From Pseudoalteromonas atlantica (lineage in GTDB: Bacteria > Pseudomonadota > Gammaproteobacteria > Enterobacterales > Alteromonadaceae): 64,000 bases of DNA. Position 1 is the first letter of the stretch, and every line of letters starts with the position of its first letter. Positions 45,416-55,126 of the stretch are shown here, piece by piece. Below the pieces are notes generated by a model that was given only the letters and a program-made list of their open reading frames with translations, was not told where the DNA came from and did no database searches. The stretch covers positions 1 through 64,000 of the forward strand of contig BJUT01000009.1 in NCBI GenBank assembly GCA_007988745.1, read 5' to 3'. Position numbers and translations under genes: made by a program.

Positions 45416-46381
45416 ATGAAATTTAAAAACTTAGTTGCCGCAATGGGTGTGGCTGTTACAACATTAGTATCTGCACAGGCTGTTGCTCTTGACGACGCAA
45501 TTCCTGAATATCAAAAAATTAACGGCGTTTCAGGTAACTTTTCATCTGTAGGCTCTGATACTTTAGCTAACATGATGACTTTCTGGGCTGAAGAGTACAA
45601 ACGTATTTACCCTAATGTAAATATTCAAATTCAAGCGGCAGGTTCGTCTACTGCTCCACCAGCGCTTACCGAAGGCACCTCTAACATGGGTCCTATGAGC
45701 CGTAAAATGAAATCAAAAGAAATCGAAGCGTTCGAAAAACGCTACGGTTACAAGCCTACAGAAGTACGTGTAGCGATTGATGCACTAGCGGTATTTGTAC
45801 ACAAAGATAACCCAATTGAAGGCTTACGTATTGACCAAGTAGATGCTATTTTTTCATCTACTCGTAAATGTGGTGCGTCTGAGCAAGTTAACCGCTGGAG
45901 CGATGTTGGCCTAACGGGCGACTGGGCTGCAAAAGACATTCAATTATACGGACGTAACTCTGTATCAGGTACTTACGGTTACTTTAAAAAGAAAGCGCTG
46001 TGTAAAGGTGACTTCCGTAACAACGTAAATGAACAACCAGGTTCAGCCTCTGTTGTACAGTCAATCTCATCTTCATTAAACGCGATTGGTTACTCAGGTA
46101 TTGGTTACAAAACGTCGGGTGTACGTACGGTTCCTTTATCTAAAAAAGGCACTAACTACGTAGATGCAACGCTTGATAATGTTGCTAAAGGTAAATACCC
46201 ACTTTCTCGTTTCTTATACGTGTACGTGAACAAGCACCCTAATAAGCCGCTTTCACCAATTGAAGCTGAGTTCTTAAAAATGGTACTTTCTAAAGACGGT
46301 CAAAAAATCGTTGAAAAAGATGGTTACGTACCACTATCTGCTAAGTTAGTAGAAGCAGAGCTTAAAAAGTTAGGTTTATAA
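45416..46381 (+). CDS. pstS: Phosphate ABC transporter substrate-binding protein (PstS family)
   Basis: A 321-aa periplasmic phosphate-binding protein with a signal peptide (about 1-24, ending AVA). GSDTLANMM and [11 protein letters not shown] (about 42-80) and [17 protein letters not shown] (about 180-196) form the phosphate pocket of the PstS family. It directly follows phoBR and has Pho boxes, so it belongs to the Pho regulon. The rest of the pst operon is not in the window; a terminator follows. Confidence 0.93.
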   Translation: MKFKNLVAAMGVAVTTLVSAQAVALDDAIPEYQKINGVSGNFSSVGSDTLANMMTFWAEEYKRIYPNVNIQIQAAGSSTAPPALTEGTSNMGPMSRKMKSKEIEAFEKRYGYKPTEVRVAIDALAVFVHKDNPIEGLRIDQVDAIFSSTRKCGASEQVNRWSDVGLTGDWAAKDIQLYGRNSVSGTYGYFKKKALCKGDFRNNVNEQPGSASVVQSISSSLNAIGYSGIGYKTSGVRTVPLSKKGTNYVDATLDNVAKGKYPLSRFLYVYVNKHPNKPLSPIEAEFLKMVLSKDGQKIVEKDGYVPLSAKLVEAELKKLGL

Positions 46382-46399
46382 TTTAAACCCAACCAATAA

Positions 46400-46428
46400 A
46401 AAAACCGCTCAATGAGCGGTTTTTTTTT
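46400..46428 (+). terminator. Intrinsic terminator after pstS
   Basis: Stem AACCGCTC / GAGCGGTT with a short AAT loop, then eight or more T. Confidence 0.92.
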
Positions 46429-46473
46429 GTGTAAAATTTAAAACGTAAAACAGACTAACTTACTAAAAAGCGA

Positions 46474-46710
46474 TTACAGATCAGTCAGCTTTTGCGCTTG
46501 TGCTTTACACTGATTATAGCTCTCTACACATTTGGCAGAGCACACTTGCTGTTTTAAACCTTTGTCAATTGATTGCTGATCGCAACTATTTTCGCACTGA
46601 TAGTTTTGTTGTGCACATTGGTTTAACTCAGGGTTTTTCACTTGATTTTGGCAAGCTGCTAACAATGAAAATGAAAGGGCGAGGGCACTCGTTTTAATAA
46701 ATGTTTGCAT
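46474..46710 (-). CDS. Small lipoprotein with mirror-symmetric twin CX3C motif
   Basis: A 78-aa protein with signal peptide and lipobox LLAAC (Cys20). The mature part has six further Cys in a symmetric pattern: C32-x6-C39-x3-C43-x13-C57-x3-C61-x6-C68. Twin CX3C spacing is known from helical hairpins held by disulfides. The remaining residues are Gln/Asn/Lys-rich and helix-compatible. It begins 30 bp after panC and may be the last gene of that minus-strand transcript. Function unknown; a periplasmic disulfide-bonded hairpin is inferred. Confidence 0.75.
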   Translation of the reverse strand: MQTFIKTSALALSFSLLAACQNQVKNPELNQCAQQNYQCENSCDQQSIDKGLKQQVCSAKCVESYNQCKAQAQKLTDL

Positions 46711-46740
46711 GCTTATCCTTAACGTTGAACTGCGCTTTTG

Positions 46741-47589
46741 TTAAATCTCAACTTGTAAGTTGTCGATTAATCTAACATTGCCTAAAAAGGCGGCAGCTAA
46801 AATAACAAGTTGTGTATCATCAAGTGTAGCAGCTTTTAATGTATCTCGTTGAGCTATCTCAAAATAATCAGGCTTTAAGCCGGCTTGCTCTAAACTAAGC
46901 TGTGCGCTTTGCTCAAGTGCTTTATAATCGGTATTGCCTGCTTTGAGCTGCTCAGCGCAACTGTTTAGTGTTTTAAATAATGCGGTAGCCGTGGCTTTTT
47001 GCTCTGCAGATAAATAGCCATTTCGCGAGCTCATAGCTAAGCCTGAAACTTCACGCATGGTCGGTACACCAACAATTTCAACCGGAATTGATAAATCGCG
47101 TACCATGGTTTTAATCACTTGCAGCTGCTGAAAGTCTTTTTCGCCAAAGCATGCATAATCTGGTTGTACTAAATTAAATAACTTAGTCACTACCGTGGCT
47201 ACGCCTCTAAAGTGTCCTGGGCGCGTGCCGCCACAATACCCCATAGATACGCCAGGTACATCTACAAAGCTTTGCTCACCAAGCCCATTTGGGTAAATGG
47301 TGTCTACGCTTGGGGTAAACACAATATCGGTGTTTAAGTCGGCTAAGCCTTGTTTGTCTTCGTTTAATGTACGCGGGTAGCTATCTAAATCTTCGTTGGC
47401 ACCAAATTGCATTGGGTTGACAAAAATACTCACAACCACTTTATCGGCCATTGTTTTTGCTTTTTCAACCAATGAAAAGTGGCCGCGGTGTAAGTTGCCC
47501 ATGGTTGGCACTAAAGCCACGCTTAAACCTGCTTGGCGCCAAGCTTTAATTTGACTACGTAATGATTTAATTTCAGTAATTGACTGCAT
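46741..47589 (-). CDS. panC: Pantothenate synthetase
   Basis: A 282-aa enzyme that joins pantoate and beta-alanine with [15 protein letters not shown] (about 30-41) contains the HxGH motif, [13 protein letters not shown] binds pantoate, and MSSRNGYLS (about 185-193) is the KMSKS-like loop. Its ATG overlaps the panB stop by one base, so the two are coupled. Confidence 0.96.
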   Translation of the reverse strand: MQSITEIKSLRSQIKAWRQAGLSVALVPTMGNLHRGHFSLVEKAKTMADKVVVSIFVNPMQFGANEDLDSYPRTLNEDKQGLADLNTDIVFTPSVDTIYPNGLGEQSFVDVPGVSMGYCGGTRPGHFRGVATVVTKLFNLVQPDYACFGEKDFQQLQVIKTMVRDLSIPVEIVGVPTMREVSGLAMSSRNGYLSAEQKATATALFKTLNSCAEQLKAGNTDYKALEQSAQLSLEQAGLKPDYFEIAQRDTLKAATLDDTQLVILAAAFLGNVRLIDNLQVEI

Positions 47590-48383
47590 TATTTAAACTC
47601 ATGTTCGGCGCTTGGAAATGCGCCACTTTTAACGTCTGTACAATATTTTTTAACTGCATCTGGCATGTTGCCAGTTTCCAGTAAAAAGTTTTTAGAAAAT
47701 TTAGGAATGTATCCTGCCGAAATACCGACTAAGTCGTGCATTACCAGTATTTGGCCATCCGTTACATTACCTGCGCCAATACCTATGGTAGGAATGGTGA
47801 CGGCATCGGTAATGCGTTTAGCGAGCGCACTTGGGATACACTCAAGCACTAATAATTGAGCACCTGCGGCTTCTAGGGCTTTTGCATCATCAATCATTTT
47901 TTGCGCTTTGTCGTCTTCGCGGCCTTGAATTTTAAAGCCTCCAAATACGTGTACTGATTGCGGCGTTAATCCTAAATGGCCACAAACAGGAATCCCTTGC
48001 TGCGTTAAACTTTTAATGCTGTCGTAAAGCCATTCACCGCCCTCAAGTTTTACCATATTAGCGCCTGCACGCATTAACTCTGCTGCATTTTTACAGGTGT
48101 CGCTAACATTTGAATAGCTCATAAAGGGCATATCGGCTATTACAAAAAGCTCACGGCTGCCACCGCGTACACAGCGGGTATGATAGGCTATATCTTGATT
48201 GGTTACGCCTAGGGTATCGTCGCCACCTTGCAGCACCATGCCCAAAGAGTCGCCAACTAAAATAACGTCCACACCGTTATCATGAAATAACTTAGCAAAA
48301 CTGGCATCGTAAGCGGTTAATGCGGTGATTTTGTTATTTTCTGCTTTCATTTTATTTAAAGTAGAAACGGTTATTTTAGACAT
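47589..48383 (-). CDS. panB: 3-methyl-2-oxobutanoate hydroxymethyltransferase
   Basis: A 264-aa enzyme making ketopantoate from alpha-ketoisovalerate. Typical stretches are [26 protein letters not shown] (about 43-58, metal-binding Asp) and [11 protein letters not shown]. It is the first committed step of pantothenate synthesis and overlaps panC. Confidence 0.96.
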   Translation of the reverse strand: MSKITVSTLNKMKAENNKITALTAYDASFAKLFHDNGVDVILVGDSLGMVLQGGDDTLGVTNQDIAYHTRCVRGGSRELFVIADMPFMSYSNVSDTCKNAAELMRAGANMVKLEGGEWLYDSIKSLTQQGIPVCGHLGLTPQSVHVFGGFKIQGREDDKAQKMIDDAKALEAAGAQLLVLECIPSALAKRITDAVTIPTIGIGAGNVTDGQILVMHDLVGISAGYIPKFSKNFLLETGNMPDAVKKYCTDVKSGAFPSAEHEFK

Positions 48384-48413
48384 AATATCCTCGCAGGCAT
48401 AAGCCTTGGTTAA

Positions 48414-48899
48414 TTACAGAGGTAATTGTTGTAAGTCGTTGAGCGGTAAGTCTTGCGCAATGGTTTTTAATGCAATGCCGCTTGGTAAAATCAGTTCTGG
48501 GGCAAGCTCAAGTAAAGGGTAAACTACAAACTCACGTTCGCACAGGCCATAATGTGGCACAGTTAAGCGCTGGGTATTAATCACTTGCTGACCAAACAGT
48601 AAGGTATCTATATCGAGCGTACGCGGCCCCCAACGTTCGGCTTTTCTTACCCGCCCATGTTCAAGCTCTATGGCTTGAGTTAAATCAAGTAATTGCTCAG
48701 GTTCAAGCGCGGTTTTAATACACGCTACGGCATTTACATAGTCGGGTTGATCTTGTGGGCCCATTGGTTTGCTTGCATAGTAATGCGATACACTTATAAA
48801 TTCACAATGAGGCAGCTTTTTAAGCGCACAAACGGCGTTATCAAGCTGCTCTTTGGGTGAGTTTAGGTTGGCACCTAAACCCAAATATACACACTGCAT
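48414..48899 (-). CDS. folK: HPPK, folate pyrophosphokinase
   Basis: A 161-aa enzyme that pyrophosphorylates 6-hydroxymethyl-dihydropterin. It begins MQCVYLGLGANL and has the signature RWGPRTLDIDTLLFG (about 84-98). The ATG at 48899, 4 bp after the pcnB stop, matches the family N-terminus. A longer in-frame start inside pcnB would add 21 unrelated residues. Confidence 0.95.
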   Translation of the reverse strand: MQCVYLGLGANLNSPKEQLDNAVCALKKLPHCEFISVSHYYASKPMGPQDQPDYVNAVACIKTALEPEQLLDLTQAIELEHGRVRKAERWGPRTLDIDTLLFGQQVINTQRLTVPHYGLCEREFVVYPLLELAPELILPSGIALKTIAQDLPLNDLQQLPL

Positions 48900-48903
48900 G
48901 CAA

Positions 48904-50289
48904 TTACTCAGCTGGCTTTTTAGTGGTGCGGCGGCGCGGACGTTTACGTGGTTTTGGTCCACCTTGGTGGCCTAGGTTTTTTACCATTTCTTTTTGGCCA
49001 TTAATATCTAGGCTCAAGTATTGTGTCCACCACTGGGCAAGCTCACTATGTTGGTGCTCACCGGCATCCACTCGTAATAATAAAAAGTCATAAGCGGCTT
49101 TAAATCGTGGCTGCTGGGTAAGTCTGTAAGCGCGTTGGCCGGCACGTTTATCTAAACGTTGCTGTATATGCCAAATGTCGCGCGCGCCTAAGGTAAAGCG
49201 TTTAGGTACTGCAATATGCTGGGCATTTTCGCTCAGAACTTTATTCATGGCTTGAGCAAAGGCATCAAAGTAAGACAGCTGTTCTTGTTGTTTAATTTTA
49301 GTTGTGCGCTCAAGCAGCGGAAACCACATTAAAGCAGCAAATATAAACGCAGGCGTTACTTTTTTATCTGCATTTATGCGTTTATCGGTGTTTTGAAACA
49401 TTTGCTGAATAAACGCCGCTTCTAAGCCGTCAGGGTTTTTATCTAAAATTTTATCAAGCACCGGAAATAACGACTTAAACAAGCCGTATTGGCGTAGCAT
49501 TAAATAGTTAGCTTCGGCTTTACCGTTTAAAAACAGCTTTAGAACTTCTTCAAATAAACGCGCTGGCGGTATGTTATCAAGTAGGCTGGCAAGCGCAGTA
49601 ATTGGCTTTTCGCTTTTTGGCGCTATGCTCATATCAAGCTTAGTTGCAAAGCGCACCGCACGTAGCATACGTACAGGGTCTTCGCGGTAGCGTGTTTCTG
49701 GGTCGCCAATTAACTCAATTTGTTTTGCTTGTATGGCCGCTAAGCCATTGGCGTAATCGTATATACAAAAATCGTTAATAGAGTAATACAGCGCGTTGAT
49801 AGAAAAATCACGGCGCTCGGCGTCTTCTTCAATGCTACCAAACACGTTATCGCGCAGTAACTGCCCGTGCTCGCTTGATTGGCTAATTTGGTTTTTATCT
49901 TCTTGCGCTTCGTGGTGCCCGCGCATGGTGGCTACTTCTATAATTTCGCGACCAAAAACAATATGTGCTAAGCGAAAACGACGGCCAATTAGGCGGCAAT
50001 TTCTAAATAGTTTTTTAACTTGCTCTGGGGTGGCATTGGTAACAACGTCAAAGTCTTTTGGTTGTTGACCTAACAATATATCGCGAATACAACCACCTAC
50101 AAGGTAAGCGTCGTAACCACCGTCTTTTAAACGGTAAAGTACTTTGATTGCATTTGGGCTAAATTGTTTACGTGAAATACCATGTTCGCCGCGTGTTACA
50201 ACAACCGGTTCATCACTTGTTTGAGTGCTTTGCACATCGGCATTTGGGCCGATTATTTGCCTGCAAAATTGAAAAAGCTTGGAAATAAT
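48904..50289 (-). CDS. pcnB: Poly(A) polymerase I, predicted AUU start
   Basis: A 461-aa nucleotidyltransferase-superfamily enzyme that adds poly(A) tails to RNA and promotes decay. LVGGCIRDILLGQQPKDFDVVTNATP holds the catalytic GG...DxD. The C-terminus is very basic (RKRPRRRTTKK). The ordinary first start is GTG at 50235, but the frame stays open upstream to an ATT at 50289, 7 nt after AGGAG. The extra 18 residues start (M)ISKLFQFCR, which aligns with the E. coli PcnB N-terminus MFTRVANFCR, itself known to start at AUU. The gene runs into folK with a 4-bp gap. Confidence 0.9.
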   Translation of the reverse strand: MISKLFQFCRQIIGPNADVQSTQTSDEPVVVTRGEHGISRKQFSPNAIKVLYRLKDGGYDAYLVGGCIRDILLGQQPKDFDVVTNATPEQVKKLFRNCRLIGRRFRLAHIVFGREIIEVATMRGHHEAQEDKNQISQSSEHGQLLRDNVFGSIEEDAERRDFSINALYYSINDFCIYDYANGLAAIQAKQIELIGDPETRYREDPVRMLRAVRFATKLDMSIAPKSEKPITALASLLDNIPPARLFEEVLKLFLNGKAEANYLMLRQYGLFKSLFPVLDKILDKNPDGLEAAFIQQMFQNTDKRINADKKVTPAFIFAALMWFPLLERTTKIKQQEQLSYFDAFAQAMNKVLSENAQHIAVPKRFTLGARDIWHIQQRLDKRAGQRAYRLTQQPRFKAAYDFLLLRVDAGEHQHSELAQWWTQYLSLDINGQKEMVKNLGHQGGPKPRKRPRRRTTKKPAE

Positions 50290-50301
50290 AATCTGTCTCC
50301 T
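50289..50301 (-). promoter_or_regulatory. Ribosome binding site and AUU start of pcnB
   Basis: On the minus strand AGGAG (50301-50297) is followed by ACAGATT and then ATT at 50289-50287. Neighbouring ATT codons at 50292 and 50286 are in the same frame, but only 50289 gives both 7-nt spacing and exact alignment with E. coli PcnB. An inefficient AUU start limits PcnB synthesis in E. coli. Confidence 0.72.
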
Positions 50302-50469
50302 ACAGAAATGATGATTGGCTGGTCATCGCAATCAAAAAGCACATAAATTAGGTATTATAGTGCGGTGCTTTGTATTTATTGTAAATAGCCTCTATTTAGG
50401 CGGCTATCATATACCAGCGCGGTATAAAAATTAAGTTGATGGACTGAAATTAAGCCGTTTTTAAGTTTT

Positions 50470-51414
50470 TTATTTGCTTAAATGCGTAAATTTAGTGCTG
50501 TTTGGATGCTGACCTTGCGAAATTTGAATTTCGGGTATGTTTGGCACCGCTGTTAAGCTAAATTCGTTAATAGCCCACACCATTAATTGCTCCACAGACA
50601 AATCATTCAATTGGCTATGTACAGGTAAGTTTAAAAATTCAAACGCATCAATAAGCGCGGGCTTTGGGTTGTCTGTGCTAATAGCGGGCGCATAATTTTG
50701 TTTAGAGAGTTTAAAACCTGGCTCGGCCACCGCAAGGGGTAAATGTGCGTATTGGGGAATAGGCGCATTAAGCTGTTTAAATAAACTGATTTGCCGTGCT
50801 GTAGGCTCGATTAAATCGGCGCCACGTACCACACGATTAATACCTTGCTCTATGTCATCAATAACCACCACTAGTTGGTAGGCAAATAATCCGTCACTGC
50901 GCTTTATTATGTAATCTTCATGGGCTAATGCACTATTTACAGTAATATCGCCTTGAATCAAATCGTTAAAATGGCATGTTGGGTGCTGTTGGCTAAGACG
51001 AAGTGCGCCTTGCTCTGTTGACAAGTTAAGTGTTTTGCAGTGACCTTGGTAAATGCCACCCATGGCTTTTATTTGTTTGCGAGAACAGCGACAACCATAT
51101 ACACATTGTTGGTGGATCAGCTTATTTGTTACCTCTTGATAAAGAGGTAGGCGCTGGGTTTGATAAACAACGGATTCGTCCCAGTAAAGGCCGTAGGCTT
51201 GTAAGGTATTTAGAATATGGGTGTCGGCATTTTTAACCACGCGGGTGGTGTCTATGTCTTCAATGCGCACTAACCATTTACCCTGATTTACTTTAGCATC
51301 AAGGTAGCTGCCCACAGCCGCCACAAGCGAGCCAAAGTGAAGTGGCCCAGAAGGAGACGGTGCAAATCGACCGCGATAGTCACGCTTTGGCGTGGTAACG
51401 GCTGTAGGAGACAT
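50470..51414 (-). CDS. gluQ: Glutamyl-Q tRNA(Asp) synthetase
   Basis: A 314-aa truncated GluRS-like enzyme that attaches Glu to queuosine of tRNA-Asp. It has the GRFAPSPSGPLHFGSLVAA HIGH-type motif (about 15-33) and a degenerate KMSKS (FKLSKQN). The zinc cluster residues CVYGCRCSRKQ lie near 100-110. It lacks the anticodon-binding domain of GluRS. It follows dksA by 16 bp, as in E. coli. Confidence 0.94.
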   Translation of the reverse strand: MSPTAVTTPKRDYRGRFAPSPSGPLHFGSLVAAVGSYLDAKVNQGKWLVRIEDIDTTRVVKNADTHILNTLQAYGLYWDESVVYQTQRLPLYQEVTNKLIHQQCVYGCRCSRKQIKAMGGIYQGHCKTLNLSTEQGALRLSQQHPTCHFNDLIQGDITVNSALAHEDYIIKRSDGLFAYQLVVVIDDIEQGINRVVRGADLIEPTARQISLFKQLNAPIPQYAHLPLAVAEPGFKLSKQNYAPAISTDNPKPALIDAFEFLNLPVHSQLNDLSVEQLMVWAINEFSLTAVPNIPEIQISQGQHPNSTKFTHLSK

Positions 51415-51430
51415 AGTTAACTAATTTTAA

Positions 51431-51874
51431 TTAACCGCGCCCAGCTTGTTTTTCTTTAATTTCTGCAAGGGTTTTACAGTCTACGCATAAATCTGCAGTT
51501 GGACGCGCCTCTAAACGACGAATACCAATTTCGATTCCGCATGACTCACAAAAGCCAAAATCATCTTCTTTAATTAAGATAATTGTTTTTTCAATTTTTT
51601 TGATCAGTTTACGTTCGCGGTCGCGAGTACGAAGTTCTAAAGAGAACTCTTCTTCTTGCGCAGCGCGGTCAACTGGATCAGGAAAGTTGGCAGCTTCGTC
51701 TTGCATATGCGATTTTGTGCGGTCAACTTCATTACGTAAGTCGTTACGCCACGCTTCTAAAATCGCTTTAAAATGAGCACGTTGTGCTTCATTCATATAC
51801 TCTTCGCCCGGCTTTTCTTGGTATGGTTCTAAACCGGCTTGAGCCAATAAACCATGTCTTTGTTGGTCTGGCAT
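51431..51874 (-). CDS. dksA: RNA polymerase-binding transcription factor DksA
   Basis: A 147-aa ppGpp cofactor. The coiled-coil tip DPVDRA (DxxDxA) is intact and the C4 zinc finger is CESC-x17-CVDC. It is a canonical zinc-containing DksA that adjusts rRNA and amino-acid promoters under starvation. A 226-bp spacer holding its promoter separates it from sfsA. Confidence 0.97.
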   Translation of the reverse strand: MPDQQRHGLLAQAGLEPYQEKPGEEYMNEAQRAHFKAILEAWRNDLRNEVDRTKSHMQDEAANFPDPVDRAAQEEEFSLELRTRDRERKLIKKIEKTIILIKEDDFGFCESCGIEIGIRRLEARPTADLCVDCKTLAEIKEKQAGRG

Positions 51875-52100
51875 AACTCTCTCCTAAATCCTTAATTTAA
51901 TGCCTCAGCATTAGCCGGCGGTATAAATAGCAGAATCTTATACCCTAGGCAAATTTATTTTTTAATTAATCGAATTAGCTTCAACCAGTGTGTTGACTAA
52001 AAAGGCTCATATTTTGATTTTGATGCTTTATTAATCGTTATTTCGGTATTTAAACTTGCCTAGTTATATGGGCATAAAGTTTAAAAGCAAGTTAAATTTT

Positions 52101-52817
52101 TTATTTAAAGGCCACTTTCTCACTAAGCGTTACTTCACTAGGCGTAATAGATGCCTTATAAGCGTATACCTCCAAGCCTTTTTTAATCGCGTGCTTTAAT
52201 AAGTCGCTGTATTTTTTATCTATGTGGCTTGCTGCACTCACCGTATTAATACCTTGGTGTAAAACAGCGAACAGTAATACTGCGCGGTGGCCTTGTTCGA
52301 TCATTTCTATTAATTCGCGAATGTGTTTTTGCCCACGCACGGTTTGCGCATCCGGAAAGTAGCCTTGCCCACTTTGTGGTGCGGTTTCGCTTAACAAAGT
52401 GACTGACTTTACCTCTACATAGCAAGCGGGTTTATTGTCGCCGGTGAGTAAAAAGTCGATACGGCTGTTTTCGCTGCCGTATTTTACTTCACTTTGAAGC
52501 TGCTCATAGCCGTTAAGCTCTGTAATAACCTGGTTGTTGATAGCCTCTTCGACCACTTTATTCGCCACGGCGGTATTAACACATATTAACTGCGAGAGGG
52601 AGTTTTGAGTGAGCTCTAACGACTGAGGGTATTTTCGTTTACTGTTATCGCTGGTTGAATAAAAAGCGCTAAAGCCAGGCTCTGCGCAACCTGTCATTTT
52701 ACCGGTGTTGGCGCAGTGGGCGGTAAATTCAGTTCCATCGTTAAGTTGGAGATCGGCTAAAAAGCGTTTATAGCGTTTTAATAACGTGGCGGGCTGTAAA
52801 GCTGGGGTGTATTTCAT
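52101..52817 (-). CDS. sfsA: SfsA, DNA-binding/sugar fermentation stimulation protein
   Basis: A 238-aa SfsA-family protein with an N-terminal OB-like part ([16 protein letters not shown]) and a nuclease-like fold with SRIDFLL and [11 protein letters not shown] (about 130-150) resembling a PD-(D/E)xK core. It is adjacent to dksA as in E. coli. The molecular function is not settled in any organism. Confidence 0.92.
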   Translation of the reverse strand: MKYTPALQPATLLKRYKRFLADLQLNDGTEFTAHCANTGKMTGCAEPGFSAFYSTSDNSKRKYPQSLELTQNSLSQLICVNTAVANKVVEEAINNQVITELNGYEQLQSEVKYGSENSRIDFLLTGDNKPACYVEVKSVTLLSETAPQSGQGYFPDAQTVRGQKHIRELIEMIEQGHRAVLLFAVLHQGINTVSAASHIDKKYSDLLKHAIKKGLEVYAYKASITPSEVTLSEKVAFK

Positions 52818-52937
52818 TTAAATTCCAATGCTAAACGCTGCAGATGCGTTGGTTTATGTTATTTATCTCAAGCTGTTGGGAACTTGTACTCACTATAGTA
52901 AACTCGGTGGCACATTTAAGTGTAAGGGTATTCTAAC

Positions 52938-54233
52938 ATGAGTGAAAAATTTGTTGTTCAACTAAGCGAGCAAGCAGCACCAAGCCATTGGGGCGAAAAC
53001 GCGGCGTTGTCTTTTAACGAGCAAGGCGCAACGGTTCATTTATCTGAGCAAGAAACATTAAAAAATGTTCAAAAAGCGGCGCGAACAATTGCAAGCCAAG
53101 GTGTTAAACAGGTTGAGCTTGCGGGCGATACATGGTGCACAGAAAGCCAATGGGCTTTTTACCAAGGTTTTGTAACACCTAAATCATTACATGGTGTTGA
53201 ATTTGTTGATAACGCACAATCAGATCTAAACGAGCTGGCGCATTTAAAAGCCTCAGCTACGTGGGCACGAGAAATGGTAAACGGCACAGCGGATGACATT
53301 TACCCTGAAAGCCTTGCTGAAAAAGCCGCCGAATTTATTCAATCGTTAGCGCCTGAACACGTAAGCTACCAAATTATTAAAGGCGATGCGTTATTAGAGC
53401 AACAGTGGATTGGTATTCATGCTGTGGGCCGTGGCTCTGAGCGTCCACCTGTTTTACTTGAGCTTGATTACAACCCAACAGGCGATGAAAACGCACCGGT
53501 AAGCGCTGCGCTTGTAGGTAAAGGTATTACGTTTGACTCTGGTGGTTACTCAATTAAATCTAGCGAAGGTATGCTAGGAATGAAGTGCGACATGGGTGGC
53601 GCGGCAACGGTAACAGCGGGTTTAGCACTGGCTATTAACCGCGGTATAGAAAAACGCATTAAGCTGTTTTTATGCTGTGCAGAGAACTTAATTTCGGGCC
53701 ACGCTTACAAACTAGGTGATATTTTAACCTACAAAAATGGCACAACCGTTGAAATTGTAAACACCGATGCTGAAGGGCGTTTAGTGCTTGCTGATGGTCT
53801 AATGGCTGCAGGCGAAACTGGCGCAGAGCTAATTATAGATGCGGCAACACTAACCGGTGCTGCACTCGTTGCTGTAGGTCAAGAGTACAACGCATTATTT
53901 GCCCTTGATAAAGAGCTGGTACGCGAAGTAGAAGACTTTGCATCGCAAGAAATGGAAGCTGCATGGCCTCTTCCGCTTGAAAAATGGCACCAGCAAAACT
54001 GCCCATCTCCATATGCTGATACGGCAAATAGCCGCGCTCAAAAAGGTGGCGGTTACGGCGGCGCATCAAATGCAGCAGGCTTTTTATCTCGCTTTGTACC
54101 AAACGATGGTAAAGGTTGGGTACACATTGATTTAGCTGCAGCATTTAATATGGGTAGCACTAGCCAATGGGCTGCAGGTGCAACTACGCAAGGTATGCGC
54201 ACAGTGGCACGTACATTGTTAGAAAAAGCTTAA
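52938..54233 (+). CDS. pepB: Peptidase B, M17 aminopeptidase
   Basis: A 431-aa cytosolic leucyl-aminopeptidase family enzyme. Metal-binding motifs are VGKGITFDSGGYSIK (about 193-207) and NTDAEGRL (about 275-282). The short N-terminal domain fits PepB rather than PepA. It releases N-terminal residues from peptides. It is divergent from sfsA and ends in a hairpin terminator. Confidence 0.92.
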   Translation: MSEKFVVQLSEQAAPSHWGENAALSFNEQGATVHLSEQETLKNVQKAARTIASQGVKQVELAGDTWCTESQWAFYQGFVTPKSLHGVEFVDNAQSDLNELAHLKASATWAREMVNGTADDIYPESLAEKAAEFIQSLAPEHVSYQIIKGDALLEQQWIGIHAVGRGSERPPVLLELDYNPTGDENAPVSAALVGKGITFDSGGYSIKSSEGMLGMKCDMGGAATVTAGLALAINRGIEKRIKLFLCCAENLISGHAYKLGDILTYKNGTTVEIVNTDAEGRLVLADGLMAAGETGAELIIDAATLTGAALVAVGQEYNALFALDKELVREVEDFASQEMEAAWPLPLEKWHQQNCPSPYADTANSRAQKGGGYGGASNAAGFLSRFVPNDGKGWVHIDLAAAFNMGSTSQWAAGATTQGMRTVARTLLEKA

Positions 54234-54260
54234 TAGTACGTAACTAGGCGTTTAATACAT

Positions 54261-54286
54261 AAAATAGGCACCAATTGGTGCCTATT
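54261..54286 (+). terminator. Intrinsic terminator after pepB
   Basis: Twelve-bp stem AAAATAGGCACC / GGTGCCTATTTT with loop AATT. The T run is part of the stem. Confidence 0.85.
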
Positions 54287-54415
54287 TTGCTATTTGCAGG
54301 CAAGCAATTTATTTTTATTTACGGTAAAATCCTTCGCCAATACCTGTTTGGGTGTTTAATTATTGGCTAAAGTGCCTACACTCAAATGTTATACTCACCA
54401 CTGGGGTTCTAAACT

Positions 54416-54982
54416 ATGTCAGATAAGTGCTACATCACAGCTCAACAGCTACTTGAAGATTCATTCCGCGTAGCGGCACAAGTTTATAAAGATGGCTTTC
54501 GTCCAGACTTTATAATTGGTATTTGGCGAGGTGGTGCACCTATTGGTATTGCTGTGCAAGAATACTACGACTACAAAGGCATTGAGACTGATCACATTGC
54601 GGTGCGTACGTCGTCTTATTACGGTATTGGCAAGCAATCTAAAGAAATAAAAGTACACGGCCTACACTACATTGTAGAAAACGCTAATGCTGGTGACTCA
54701 CTGCTTATTGTTGATGATGTGTTTGATTCTGGCCGCAGTATATTTGCACTAAAAGAAAAGCTTTCTGAGCTTATGCGCTTAAACTTACCACGCGATATTC
54801 GTGTGGCATGTCCGTACTATAAGCCTAAAAACTCAAAAGTAGAGATGGTGCCAGATTACTTTATTCATGAGTCAGAAGAGTGGTTAGTGTTCCCGCATGA
54901 GTTATCGGGTTTAACGCCAGATGAAATAATTGAAGGTAAATCTGATTTAGTAAATATCCAAGATATTTTATTAGATAAGTAA
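54416..54982 (+). CDS. Hypoxanthine phosphoribosyltransferase-like protein
   Basis: A 188-aa type I PRTase with the PRPP loop LLIVDDVFDSGRS (about 100-112) and an IIGIWRGGAPIG PPi loop. It most resembles hypoxanthine or xanthine-guanine PRTases and would salvage purine bases to nucleotides. The substrate is not certain from sequence. It is monocistronic and ends upstream of a shared terminator. Confidence 0.82.
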   Translation: MSDKCYITAQQLLEDSFRVAAQVYKDGFRPDFIIGIWRGGAPIGIAVQEYYDYKGIETDHIAVRTSSYYGIGKQSKEIKVHGLHYIVENANAGDSLLIVDDVFDSGRSIFALKEKLSELMRLNLPRDIRVACPYYKPKNSKVEMVPDYFIHESEEWLVFPHELSGLTPDEIIEGKSDLVNIQDILLDK

Positions 54983-55087
54983 TTGCCTAAGCGTTAAGTA
55001 GGAGTTTATTTGCGCGGGGGCGTGTTTGTGTACTCGTTTTAAATAAATTGCTGCTATAGCGCAGTGCTAATAAATACCATAAAAACT

Positions 55088-55113
55088 AAAAAAGGCCATT
55101 ACGGCCTTTTTTT
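55088..55113. terminator. Bidirectional terminator between PRTase and Crp/Fnr genes
   Basis: AAAGGCC-ATTAC-GGCCTTT with flanking A and T runs, between converging genes. Confidence 0.88.
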
Positions 55114-55126
55114 GTGTCTGATTTTT

